A DNA stretch of 13,460 nucleotides, from the NCBI GenBank assembly GCA_011391285.1, contig JAABQU010000257.1:1-13460 (forward strand). The letters are read 5' to 3'. Under the pieces are notes generated by a model. That model searched no databases and was not told the DNA's origin. It worked only from the letters and a program-made list of their open reading frames with translations. The stretch is from Thiobacillus sp. Lineage in GTDB: Bacteria > Pseudomonadota > Gammaproteobacteria > Burkholderiales > Thiobacillaceae. The position numbers and the translations under genes were made by a program. Below are positions 7,548-13,460 of the stretch, one piece after another (the stretch's first letter is position 1; each line of letters opens with the position of its first letter).

Positions 7548-7892
7548 ATGCCAGCCGACACCGACACCCCGCACGGCGGCGCCCGACTGGTGGTGCTGGG
7601 CAGCGCCGGACTCGCCGGCGGTTTCAGCCTGATCGGCGCGGAGGTGCACGCCGATGCTGACCCGGCCACGGTGGAAAGGGTGCTGGAGCAACTGGCGAAG
7701 GGCGGCGACGAGGCGCTGGTACTGCTGGAAACGCACCTCGCCCACGCCGGCGGCCACTGGCTGAACCGCCTGCGCAACGAAGGCGGGCGCATCGTCATCA
7801 CCGAGCTGCCGCCGTTGCCCGCCCCGCAGGATTATGCCCCTGCAGTGGACGAAGTCGTCCGCGCGGTGCTGGGACCCGATGCATTGAAATAA
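7548..7892 (+). CDS. V/A-type ATPase subunit F (central rotor)
   Basis: This 114-residue soluble protein has a Rossmann-like alternation: LVVLGSAGLAGGFSLIGAEV at the N-terminus, the strand ALVLLETHLA in the middle, and RIVITELPPLP further on. GF-x-LIG and the overall length fit subunit F (NtpG of E. hirae, AtpF/AhaF elsewhere). This subunit binds the D shaft and takes part in rotation or its regulation. It starts 4 bases after the subunit K stop without a clear ribosome binding site, so coupling to K is likely. The family is weakly conserved, and operon position supports the call. Confidence 0.85.
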   Translation: MPADTDTPHGGARLVVLGSAGLAGGFSLIGAEVHADADPATVERVLEQLAKGGDEALVLLETHLAHAGGHWLNRLRNEGGRIVITELPPLPAPQDYAPAVDEVVRAVLGPDALK

Positions 7893-7945
7893 TGGCCGGA
7901 TGGAATGGTTTACATCACTTGAAATGGGCGCTTTAACCGATTGAT

Positions 7946-8608
7946 ATGAAAGTTCAAATGGACGCCGATTCGCAGGTCTCCCAACTCGAGCAGGCCTTGC
8001 TGCAGCAGGCCGAGACTCTGGCGCGCGAACAGCTGCAGAACGCCGAGTCGGCCCGCACGCGCATCCTCGCCGAGTCGGAAGAAAAGCTGAAGCTGGCCGA
8101 GGAACGCGAAGTGCTGGCGGCCAAGGTCGAGGCCGAACGCCTGATACGGCGGCAGACCCAGGCGGCGGAAACGCGGCTGGCGGCCGAGCTCGATCGGCTG
8201 CGCTGGACGCTGACGGAAGCCACGCTGGCCGGCGTGACAAGCGCCTTTCGGAAACTGGTGCAGGACGAGGTCCGTTATTTCGCGGTGATCGAAGCCTGGC
8301 TCGCCGCGGCGGCACGGACGCTGCCGCCGGGCGAACTGATTGCGGAAGTGCGGCCCGAAGATGAGAAAAAGCTGGAGCCGATGTGGCCTGCAGTCACGGC
8401 ACGCGCCGCACCGGGGCGCGCGGTCACGCTTGCCGCGCACGGTCTGCCCAGCGAGGGTGGCATCCGCGTGCGCCTCGCCAACAACCGCGCGCAACTCGAC
8501 CAGACTTTCGAGGCGCGCCAGGCACGTCTCGCCGACGATCTGGCACGGGTGGCGATGGAACGCCTGTTCGCCAGCGCGCCCGACCTCGGCACGCTGATTC
8601 ACGGATAA
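7946..8608 (+). CDS. ntpE: V/A-type ATPase subunit E (peripheral stalk)
   Basis: This 220-residue protein has a long charged coiled coil at residues 10-100, then a mixed C-terminal globular domain with the family pattern GGIRVRLANNRAQLDQTFEA, followed by a closing helix ending near ERLF. Subunit E pairs with the G/H stalk protein to form the stator stalks that hold the A3B3 head. The gap of 53 bases before it is AT-rich for this window and shows no clear ribosome binding site. An in-frame TAA at 7934-7936 limits the start to ATG 7946 or the ATG four codons later (7958). It is followed by subunit A after only 3 bases. Confidence 0.9.
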   Translation: MKVQMDADSQVSQLEQALLQQAETLAREQLQNAESARTRILAESEEKLKLAEEREVLAAKVEAERLIRRQTQAAETRLAAELDRLRWTLTEATLAGVTSAFRKLVQDEVRYFAVIEAWLAAAARTLPPGELIAEVRPEDEKKLEPMWPAVTARAAPGRAVTLAAHGLPSEGGIRVRLANNRAQLDQTFEARQARLADDLARVAMERLFASAPDLGTLIHG

Positions 8609-8611
8609 GAA

Positions 8612-10405
8612 ATGGGAAAAATTCTTGAAATCAACGGCCCCCTCGTCAAACTCGAACTGCCGCAGACGGTGATCGGCGAGCAGGTGCGGGTGGGGCGCAT
8701 GGGCCTGGTCGGCGAAGTCATCGGCCGCGACGGCGACACCGCGCTGGCGCAGTTGTACGAAGACACGGCAGGGCTCAGACCCGGCGAAGTGGCGGAGGGG
8801 CTGGGCTGGCCGCTGTCGGTGGAGCTCGGTCCGGGACTGCTCGGCGCGATTTTCGACGGCGTGCAACGTCCGCTGCAAGCGGTATGGGAGCAGAGCGGCG
8901 ATCGCATCGCGCGAGGCGTCTCCGTCCCCTCACTGCCACGCGACAAGGCCTGGCATTTCGTACCCGACACCGCGCGTCATGCCGGCAGCGCGCTGGCGGG
9001 CGGCGACGTGCTGGGCTCCGTGCAGGAAACCGAGTCCATCCGGCACCGCATCCTGACCCCGCCGCTGACTCACGGCGAATTGCTGGAACTGGCACCAGAA
9101 GGCGACTACACCGTCGAAGATGTCATCGGCCGGGTGAAGCTGGCCGACGGCCGCATCGAGAAGCTGCACCTGTTTCACCGCTGGCCGGTGCGCACGCCGC
9201 GCCCGTTCAGGCAGCGTGACCACGCGGTGGCGCCGCTGATCACCGGTCAGCGCATCCTCGATACCTTCTACCCGCTGCTGAAGGGTGGCAAGGCAGCGAT
9301 CCCCGGCCCCTTCGGTGCCGGCAAGACCATGCTGCAGCAGCAGATCGCGCGCTGGTGCAACGCCGAGATCGTGATCTATGTCGGCTGCGGCGAGCGCGGC
9401 AACGAACTCACCGACGTGCTCGAATCCATGCCCGAACTGACCGATCCGCACACCGGACGCCCGCTGATGGAACGCACCCTGCTGGTGGCCAACACCTCCA
9501 ACATGCCGGTGGTGGCGCGCGAAGCGTCGATCTACGTCGGCATCACGCTGGCCGAATATTTCCGCGACCAGGGCTACGACGTGGTGATGGTGGCCGACTC
9601 GACCAGCCGCTGGGCCGAGGCGCTGCGCGAAGTCGCAGGGCGGCTGGGGCAGATGCCTGTGGAGGAGGGTTATCCCGCCTATCTCGGCTCGCGCCTGGCT
9701 TCTTTCTACGAGCGTGCCGGCCGCGTCGAAACCTTCGCCGGCGACCACGGCTCGGTGACGCTGATCGGCGCGGTGTCCCCCCCCGGCGGCGACTTCTCCG
9801 AACCGGTCACCAGCCACACCAAAGAGATCATCCAGACCTTCTGGGCGCTGTCGAAGGATCTCGCCGACGCGCGCCATTACCCGGCGGTCGACTGGCTGGA
9901 AAGCTTCTCCGGCTGCGTGAGTTCCGCCGCGAAGTGGTGGGCGCAAGCCGTTGATCCGAATTGGGAAAGCGCGCGCGCCGAGGCTCTCGATCTGCTTGCT
10001 GCATCGGAAGAGTTGCAGCGCATCGTCAACCTGGTCGGCGTCGAGGCACTGTCCTCGGAGCAACGCTGGACGCTGGAAGCGGCAGGACTCATCAAGGAAG
10101 GCCTGCTGCAGCAGTCTGCCATCGACGAGGTGGACAGCTTCGCCTCGCCGGAAAAACAGTACGCGCTGTTGGCCGCGCTGCTGGAGATCTATCGACAAGG
10201 CATGAAACTGGTGAAGCTCGGCGCGCCGGCCAGACGATTGATCCAGATGCCGCTGCTGGCCCAGGCCCGGCGCTGGAAAAGCCAGCACAGTTCGGATGAC
10301 CTCGCCGCATTGAAAGCGAAGATCGCCGCCATCCCGGATGCGTTCGAGCCGCTGTTGCAGGAATACAGCACGCCCGCCTCGACACTGAGGGAGGCCACGC
10401 CATGA
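8612..10405 (+). CDS. ntpA: V/A-type ATPase catalytic subunit A
   Basis: This 597-residue protein is the ATP-hydrolysing or ATP-forming subunit of the A3B3 head. An N-terminal beta-barrel (from MGKILEINGPLVKLEL) is followed by the non-homologous insertion of V/A-type A subunits and the nucleotide-binding domain. The P-loop is GPFGAGKT at residues 232-239. The catalytic glutamate is E261 in GERGNE. The Walker B strand is VVMVAD ending at D329, followed by STSRWAEALRE. PPGGDFSEPVT lies beyond it. All key residues are intact, so the enzyme should be active. Length is normal. The start is 3 bases after the subunit E stop. The TGA (10403-10405) overlaps the ATG of subunit B. Confidence 0.98.
   Translation: MGKILEINGPLVKLELPQTVIGEQVRVGRMGLVGEVIGRDGDTALAQLYEDTAGLRPGEVAEGLGWPLSVELGPGLLGAIFDGVQRPLQAVWEQSGDRIARGVSVPSLPRDKAWHFVPDTARHAGSALAGGDVLGSVQETESIRHRILTPPLTHGELLELAPEGDYTVEDVIGRVKLADGRIEKLHLFHRWPVRTPRPFRQRDHAVAPLITGQRILDTFYPLLKGGKAAIPGPFGAGKTMLQQQIARWCNAEIVIYVGCGERGNELTDVLESMPELTDPHTGRPLMERTLLVANTSNMPVVAREASIYVGITLAEYFRDQGYDVVMVADSTSRWAEALREVAGRLGQMPVEEGYPAYLGSRLASFYERAGRVETFAGDHGSVTLIGAVSPPGGDFSEPVTSHTKEIIQTFWALSKDLADARHYPAVDWLESFSGCVSSAAKWWAQAVDPNWESARAEALDLLAASEELQRIVNLVGVEALSSEQRWTLEAAGLIKEGLLQQSAIDEVDSFASPEKQYALLAALLEIYRQGMKLVKLGAPARRLIQMPLLAQARRWKSQHSSDDLAALKAKIAAIPDAFEPLLQEYSTPASTLREATP
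10387..10394 (+). promoter_or_regulatory. Ribosome binding site of subunit B
   Basis: GAGGGAGG within the 3' end of the subunit A gene lies 7 bases before the ATG at 10402. Together with the ATGA overlap it points to efficient coupled translation of A and B, which are needed in equal amounts. Confidence 0.65.
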
Positions 10406-11784
10406 AAAACATCGAATTCCGCACCGCGACCTCCGTCCAGGGCGGACTTATCGTCATGGGCGGCGTGCCCGGCGTGGCCGCCGGCTCGCGGGTCCAACTG
10501 CGCGACCACGCCGGCCGCATCCGCTCCGGTCTGGTCATCCGCGCGTCCGACGACGCGGTGCTGGTGGAAGTGTTCGAGGGCACCGACGAACTCGATATCG
10601 AGCGCACCTGGGTGCGCTTCCTCGACGAACCGTTCAAGTTGCCGCTCTCGCGCGACATCATGGGACGCGTATTCAACGGGTCCGGCATTCCTCGCGACGG
10701 CCGGCCGCCGATCATTTCCGCCGACCGTCGCGACGTCAATGGCGAACCGCTCAACCCGGCGGCGCGCGCCTACCCGCGCGAATTCATCCAGACCGGCATT
10801 TCCGCCATCGACGGCATGAACTCGCTGACGCGCGGCCAGAAGCTGCCGATCTTTTCCGGCGGCGGCCTGCCGCACAACCGGGTGGCGGCGCAGATCGTGC
10901 GCCAGGCCAAGCTCCTGGGCGAGGAGGCCGCCGAGTTCGTGGTGGTGTTCGCCGCCTTCGGCGCCTCGCACGCCGATGCGCGCTTCTTCCAGGAAAGCTT
11001 CGAAGAGAGCGGGGTGCTGAACAAGGTGGTGATGTTCCTCAACCTCGCCGACGAGCCGGTGATCGAACGCCTGTTGACGCCGCGCGCGGCGCTCACCGCG
11101 GCCGAATACCTGGCCTTTGACCTCGATTATCATGTTTTAGTCGTGATGACCGACATGACCGCTTACGCCGAAGCGCTGCGGGAAGTCGCGGTACTGCGCG
11201 GCGACGTGCCGGCGCGCAAGGGTTATCCCGGCTATCTCTATTCCGACCTCGCCGAAATCTACGAGCGGGCAGGGCGCATCAAGAACCGGCGCGGCTCCAT
11301 CACGATGATTCCGGTGCTGTCGATGCCGTCGGACGACATCACCCACCCGATCCCCGACCTCACCGGCTACATCACCGAGGGCCAGATCGTGCTCGGGCGC
11401 GAACTCGCCAACCAGGGCGTATACCCGCCGGTAACCGTGCTGCCGTCGCTGTCGCGCCTGATGAAGGACGGCGTCGGCAAGAATTTCACGCGGGAGGACC
11501 ATCCGCACGTCGCCAGCCAACTGTTCGCCAGTTACGCCAAGGCGCTGGAGGTACGCGGACTCGCCGCCATCATCGGCGCCGAGGAATTGAGCGACGCCGA
11601 TCGCCGCACCCTCGAATTTGCCGAGGCCTTCGAGCGCCGCTTCATCGGCCAAGGCGAGGACGAAGACCGCAGCATCCACGAAACGCTGAACCTCGCCTGG
11701 GACCTGCTCTCGATGCTGCCGCCCGAAGCACTGATCCGCGTATCGGAAGCGGAACTGGCGAAGTATCACAAGGGCACGGCATGA
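10402..11784 (+). CDS. ntpB: V/A-type ATPase non-catalytic subunit B
   Basis: This 460-residue protein forms the hexameric head with subunit A. In place of a P-loop it has the B-type sequence SGGGLPHN (residues 152-159), which marks the non-catalytic nucleotide site. R352 in PSLSRLMKDGVG is the expected arginine finger reaching into the A active site. The segments VMTDMTAYAEALREVAVLRG and RKGYPGYLYSDLAEIYERAG are typical of the family. Length is normal. ATG 10402 overlaps the A stop. The stop TGA (11782-11784) lies within an ATGA whose ATG (11781) probably was the original subunit D start before an insertion (see the repeat at 11789-11870). Confidence 0.98.
   Translation: MKNIEFRTATSVQGGLIVMGGVPGVAAGSRVQLRDHAGRIRSGLVIRASDDAVLVEVFEGTDELDIERTWVRFLDEPFKLPLSRDIMGRVFNGSGIPRDGRPPIISADRRDVNGEPLNPAARAYPREFIQTGISAIDGMNSLTRGQKLPIFSGGGLPHNRVAAQIVRQAKLLGEEAAEFVVVFAAFGASHADARFFQESFEESGVLNKVVMFLNLADEPVIERLLTPRAALTAAEYLAFDLDYHVLVVMTDMTAYAEALREVAVLRGDVPARKGYPGYLYSDLAEIYERAGRIKNRRGSITMIPVLSMPSDDITHPIPDLTGYITEGQIVLGRELANQGVYPPVTVLPSLSRLMKDGVGKNFTREDHPHVASQLFASYAKALEVRGLAAIIGAEELSDADRRTLEFAEAFERRFIGQGEDEDRSIHETLNLAWDLLSMLPPEALIRVSEAELAKYHKGTA
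11770..11774 (+). promoter_or_regulatory. Ribosome binding site before ATG 11781 (relic D start)
   Basis: AAGGG lies 6 bases before the ATG at 11781, which overlaps the subunit B stop. The ATG now opens only a 37-codon ORF, but the context ATGAAAAAGC nearly matches the real D start ATGAAGAAGC at 11891. The site looks like the former ribosome binding site of subunit D. Confidence 0.45.
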
Positions 11785-11790
11785 AAAAGC
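11779..11790 (+). repeat. 12-base direct repeat, left copy (possible target duplication)
   Basis: GCATGAAAAAGC here matches GCATGAAGAAGC at 11889-11900 with one mismatch in 12. The two copies are 110 bases apart and bracket the heptamer palindrome. The right copy is the true start of subunit D. Confidence 0.55.
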
Positions 11791-11870
11791 TGCAAGTTAC
11801 AAGTAGCAAGTTGCAAGGAAAAACAGCGGGTTGCACACCCCTTGTAACTTGCAACTTGAACCTTGTAACT
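11789..11870 (+). repeat. Heptamer repeat palindrome between subunits B and D
   Basis: The left arm is four 7-base units in tandem from 11789: GCTGCAA, GTTACAA, GTAGCAA, GTTGCAA. The right arm from 11842 is four units on the opposite strand: TTGTAAC, TTGCAAC, TTGAACC, TTGTAAC. AGTTACAAG (11795-11803) and CAAGTTGCAAG (11807-11817) pair with CTTGTAACT (11862-11870) and CTTGCAACTTG (11848-11858), leaving one 3-base mismatch in a 23-base stem. At the apex GGGT (11828-11831) pairs with ACCC (11837-11840). The mRNA could fold into a long hairpin. There is no T-run, so it is not a standard terminator. It could be an RNA stability or processing element, or simply a spreading simple repeat. Spacers and flanks are not CRISPR-like. 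Confidence 0.8.
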
Positions 11871-11878
11871 GCCGTCCG

Positions 11879-11883
11879 AAAGG
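11879..11883 (+). promoter_or_regulatory. Ribosome binding site of subunit D
   Basis: AAAGG lies 7 bases before ATG 11891. It is within the inserted segment, which therefore supplies the present initiation site. It argues against the longer in-frame TTG start at 11831, which would translate part of the repeat. Confidence 0.5.
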
Positions 11884-11888
11884 CCGGT

Positions 11889-11900
11889 GCATGAAGAAGC
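11889..11900 (+). repeat. 12-base direct repeat, right copy (D start region)
   Basis: GCATGAAGAAGC is the right-hand partner of the copy at 11779-11790 and contains the subunit D start codon (11891-11893). Confidence 0.55.
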
Positions 11901-12508
11901 GCCTGTCCGTCCCGCCCACAAAAAGCGCGCTGCTGCAGGTCGGCCGCCAGGCGCGCTTTCTGGAGCAGGGCCGGCAGATGCTGGAGAAAAAGCGCGACCT
12001 GCTGACCCGACTGGTGTACGAACGGCTGGCGCAGTACCGCGCATTGCGCACGCAGACCCAAACCGAACTCGCCGAGGCCTACCGCTGGCTCGGCATCGTG
12101 CAGATGCGCATGGGCGAGCAGATGCTGCAACAGATGTCGGTGGGGCTGAAACCGGCGGTATCGATCCGGGTGGTGGCGCGCTCCAGCGTCGGCGTGGAAT
12201 ACCCCAGCGTGACGGCCGAACCACTGGAACTGCAGCCGGTCGGCCTGATGTGGACCGACGTCAGCTTCGACGAGGCGCGCTTGCGCCTGCGCGAGCTGAC
12301 GGTGACACTGGCGCGGCTGGGCGAGGCGGAAAACGCGCTGTGGCGCCTGCTGGCAGCCAGCCGCAAGACGCAGAAGCGCGTCAACGCCCTGAAGTACAAC
12401 ATTATCCCGCGCTACCAGGCGACGGTTCAGCACATCCGCGCCGCGCTGGAGGAGGACGAGCGCAATACCCTGTTCCAGATCAAGGTGCTGAGAGCGCGGT
12501 CAGCCTGA
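11891..12508 (+). CDS. ntpD: V/A-type ATPase subunit D (central shaft)
   Basis: This 205-residue protein is the rotor shaft that turns inside the A3B3 head. It shows the expected two long helices. The N-terminal one starts after the family signature PPTKSALLQV and runs through EKKRDLLTRLVYERL. The C-terminal one includes RVNALKYNIIPRYQATVQHI and ends in a charged ERNTLFQIKVLRAR segment. The middle region (about 80-125) is the variable head. Length matches NtpD/AtpD of V/A enzymes. ATG 11891 is chosen because the family begins at this point and an AAAGG precedes it. The in-frame TTG at 11831 would add 20 residues coded by the repeat element. The stop is 6 bases from the stop of the converging gene. 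Confidence 0.93.
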   Translation: MKKRLSVPPTKSALLQVGRQARFLEQGRQMLEKKRDLLTRLVYERLAQYRALRTQTQTELAEAYRWLGIVQMRMGEQMLQQMSVGLKPAVSIRVVARSSVGVEYPSVTAEPLELQPVGLMWTDVSFDEARLRLRELTVTLARLGEAENALWRLLAASRKTQKRVNALKYNIIPRYQATVQHIRAALEEDERNTLFQIKVLRARSA

Positions 12509-12518
12509 GCAAGCTCAG
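12505..12518. terminator. Short palindrome over both convergent stop codons (weak candidate)
   Basis: CTGAGCAAGCTCAG is a perfect 6-base inverted repeat with a 2-base centre. It contains the TGA of subunit D (12506-12508) and the TGA of the converging gene (12515-12517 on the - strand). It could help end transcription in both directions, but the stem is short and there is no T-run, so termination here would need another factor. Confidence 0.25.
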
Positions 12519-13460
12519 CGCAGCGGAGGCGGCAATCCCTGGTTGGCCTCGATGCCGTAGGGCTCGAAGTCGTATTTTTCGGGCTTGATCACGGCGATGA
12601 GTTCGTCGAGGCTGGGCGCCCCGACGTTGACGGGTACGGGAAGCATCCGCCTGGCAGCGATCGCCTGCTCCGCGCGGTCCCAGTCGACCGGCACATCGTA
12701 AAGCGTCAGCGCGTCCATCGCCTGTTCGAGCAGGCTGGTCTGATCGCCAGGATAGCCGTCCACGGGCTCGAACACGCTGAGGTAGAGCCGGTCGTCACGC
12801 GCGCCTGCCTGCACCGGTTGATTGATGAACCTCACAGGCGTGCCGATCGGCACCGCCGCAAACAGACTGGCTGCATCCTCGGGATACAGGCGAATGCAGC
12901 CATGGCTCACACGCATCCCGACCCCCCAGGGTCGGTTGGTGCTATGGATGAATATCTTGTCGAATCCGGTTTCCATGGCGAGCATGCCCATGGGATTGTC
13001 GGGGCCGGGCGGGAAATATTCGGGGAAGTCGAACTCGCCCTGCTCGCGGTGCTCTTCCTGAATGCTCTTCGGGACGAACCAGGCGGGGTCCTTGTACTTG
13101 CCGGTGATGCGGGTCGCGCCCAATGGCGTGGGCCAGCCGGGCCGCGCGGTGCCGATCGGGAAGGTGACGACCGTCGCCGGGTCCTTGGCCTTGGGGCGGG
13201 GGAAATAGTAAAGTCGTCGCTGCGGAATGTTCACGACGATGCCTTGCCAGGGCGGGGGTGGCAGGATGAACAAGGTGGGCACCAGAATCGGCGTTCCCTC
13301 GCCGGGCAGCCAGATCGAAACGCCGGGATTGGCGAGGGTGATTTCCTCATGGCCAAGGTCAAAATGACGGGCGATATCCAGCAGGGTGTTGCGGGAATCA
13401 GCGGTCACCACCTGAAGTTGACCGACGACAGTGCTGCCGTCGGTTGGCAACAGGAACGTC
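12515..13460 (-). CDS. L,D-transpeptidase, ErfK/YbiS type with LysM (5' end outside window)
   Basis: The readable part is about 315 residues, open to the right edge. The first residues in the window are TFLLPTDGSTVVGQ, so the signal peptide and true start lie beyond 13460. The TTG at 13450 is only an internal codon. A LysM-like segment (NTLLDIARHFDLGHEEITLANPG as two joined halves, followed by WLPGEGT) binds peptidoglycan. The YkuD catalytic domain follows, from NIPQRRLYYFP, with the motif IHSTNRPWGVG then SHGCIRLYPEDA. The catalytic Cys codon is at 12896-12898. Such periplasmic enzymes make 3-3 peptidoglycan crosslinks or attach Braun-type lipoproteins; which of these applies here cannot be told. 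The gene is transcribed toward the ATPase operon and appears unrelated to it in function. Confidence 0.92.
   Translation of the reverse strand, partial: TFLLPTDGSTVVGQLQVVTADSRNTLLDIARHFDLGHEEITLANPGVSIWLPGEGTPILVPTLFILPPPPWQGIVVNIPQRRLYYFPRPKAKDPATVVTFPIGTARPGWPTPLGATRITGKYKDPAWFVPKSIQEEHREQGEFDFPEYFPPGPDNPMGMLAMETGFDKIFIHSTNRPWGVGMRVSHGCIRLYPEDAASLFAAVPIGTPVRFINQPVQAGARDDRLYLSVFEPVDGYPGDQTSLLEQAMDALTLYDVPVDWDRAEQAIAARRMLPVPVNVGAPSLDELIAVIKPEKYDFEPYGIEANQGLPPPLR

Larger units (their letters stand above)
11781..11894 (+). other. 37-codon mini-ORF bridging subunits B and D
   Basis: ATG 11781 overlaps the B stop, and TGA 11892-11894 overlaps the D start at 11891, so both joints are ATGA. The peptide would run from MKKLQVTSSKLQGK to AVRKAGA. 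Its body is encoded by the heptamer repeats, so a conserved function is unlikely. A ribosome binding site (AAGGG, 11770-11774) precedes it, so it may be translated and pass ribosomes to the D start. It is best seen as a by-product of the repeat insertion. Confidence 0.35.

Noticed and set aside
7919..7947. Possible promoter TTGAAA-17-TGATAT before subunit E
   Set aside because: The -10 match is poor and runs into the start codon, leaving no room for a leader. The gene is in the middle of an operon.
8930..10288. 452-codon - strand frame opposite subunit A
   Set aside because: The + strand here encodes the complete catalytic subunit with P-loop and Walker B. The - strand product is His/Gly/Arg-rich with no known motif.
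11789..11870. CRISPR array
   Set aside because: The units are 7 bases and directly adjacent, with opposite orientation in the two arms. There are no unique spacers and no cas genes.
11831..11890. 20-residue N-terminal extension of subunit D from TTG 11831
   Set aside because: It would be coded by the palindromic repeat. Subunit D family members begin near the Met at 11891, which has its own AAAGG.
13448..13450. TTG as start of the L,D-transpeptidase
   Set aside because: The frame stays open to the window edge, and residues before it fit the family (TFLLPTDG). No signal peptide follows, so the real start is outside.

Overview
This is a GC-rich, tightly packed chromosomal stretch, almost certainly from a Gram-negative proteobacterium. 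The combination of an Isp-type (group 1e) [NiFe] hydrogenase, a complete V/A-type ATPase and an ErfK/YbiS-type L,D-transpeptidase suggests a chemolithotrophic or sulfur-metabolising beta- or gammaproteobacterium, for example a Thiobacillus-like lineage. That assignment is inference, because no rRNA or other marker gene is present. Eleven complete genes run on the + strand from about 98 to 12508, and one gene converges on them from the right edge (12515 to past 13460, - strand).

Region 1 (1-3753) is the distal part of a hydrogenase operon. It holds the last 18 codons of an upstream gene (probably the cytochrome b subunit Isp1), the HdrD/DsrK-like iron-sulfur protein Isp2, the [NiFe] hydrogenase large subunit, and a HupE/UreJ-family membrane protein thought to bring nickel into the cell. 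The small subunit and the maturation genes are not in the window. In this hydrogenase type, electrons from H2 oxidation are thought to pass from the small subunit through Isp2 and Isp1 to the membrane quinone pool, or in reverse.

Region 2 (3753-12508) is a V/A-type ATPase operon in the order G/H stalk, C, I, K, F, E, A, B, D. All nine core subunits expected of the prokaryotic complex are present and intact. The first ATPase gene starts inside the stop codon of hupE (TAATG), so the hydrogenase and ATPase genes are probably one transcription unit. The K subunit keeps its ion-binding Glu but shows no Gln in that hairpin, which favours H+ over Na+ as coupling ion.

The most unusual feature is at 11779-11900, between the genes for subunits B and D. 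An imperfect palindrome made of 7-base repeats (GTTRCAA on one arm, TTGYAAC on the other) sits exactly at the B/D junction. It is flanked by two near-identical 12-base copies of the beginning of the D gene. This looks like a repeat element inserted at the start codon with duplication of its target. It leaves a 37-codon mini-ORF that overlaps the B stop and the D start by ATGA at both ends.

Region 3 (12515-13460, - strand) is a periplasmic L,D-transpeptidase whose N-terminus lies beyond the window edge. It converges on the ATPase operon with only 6 bases between the two stop codons.
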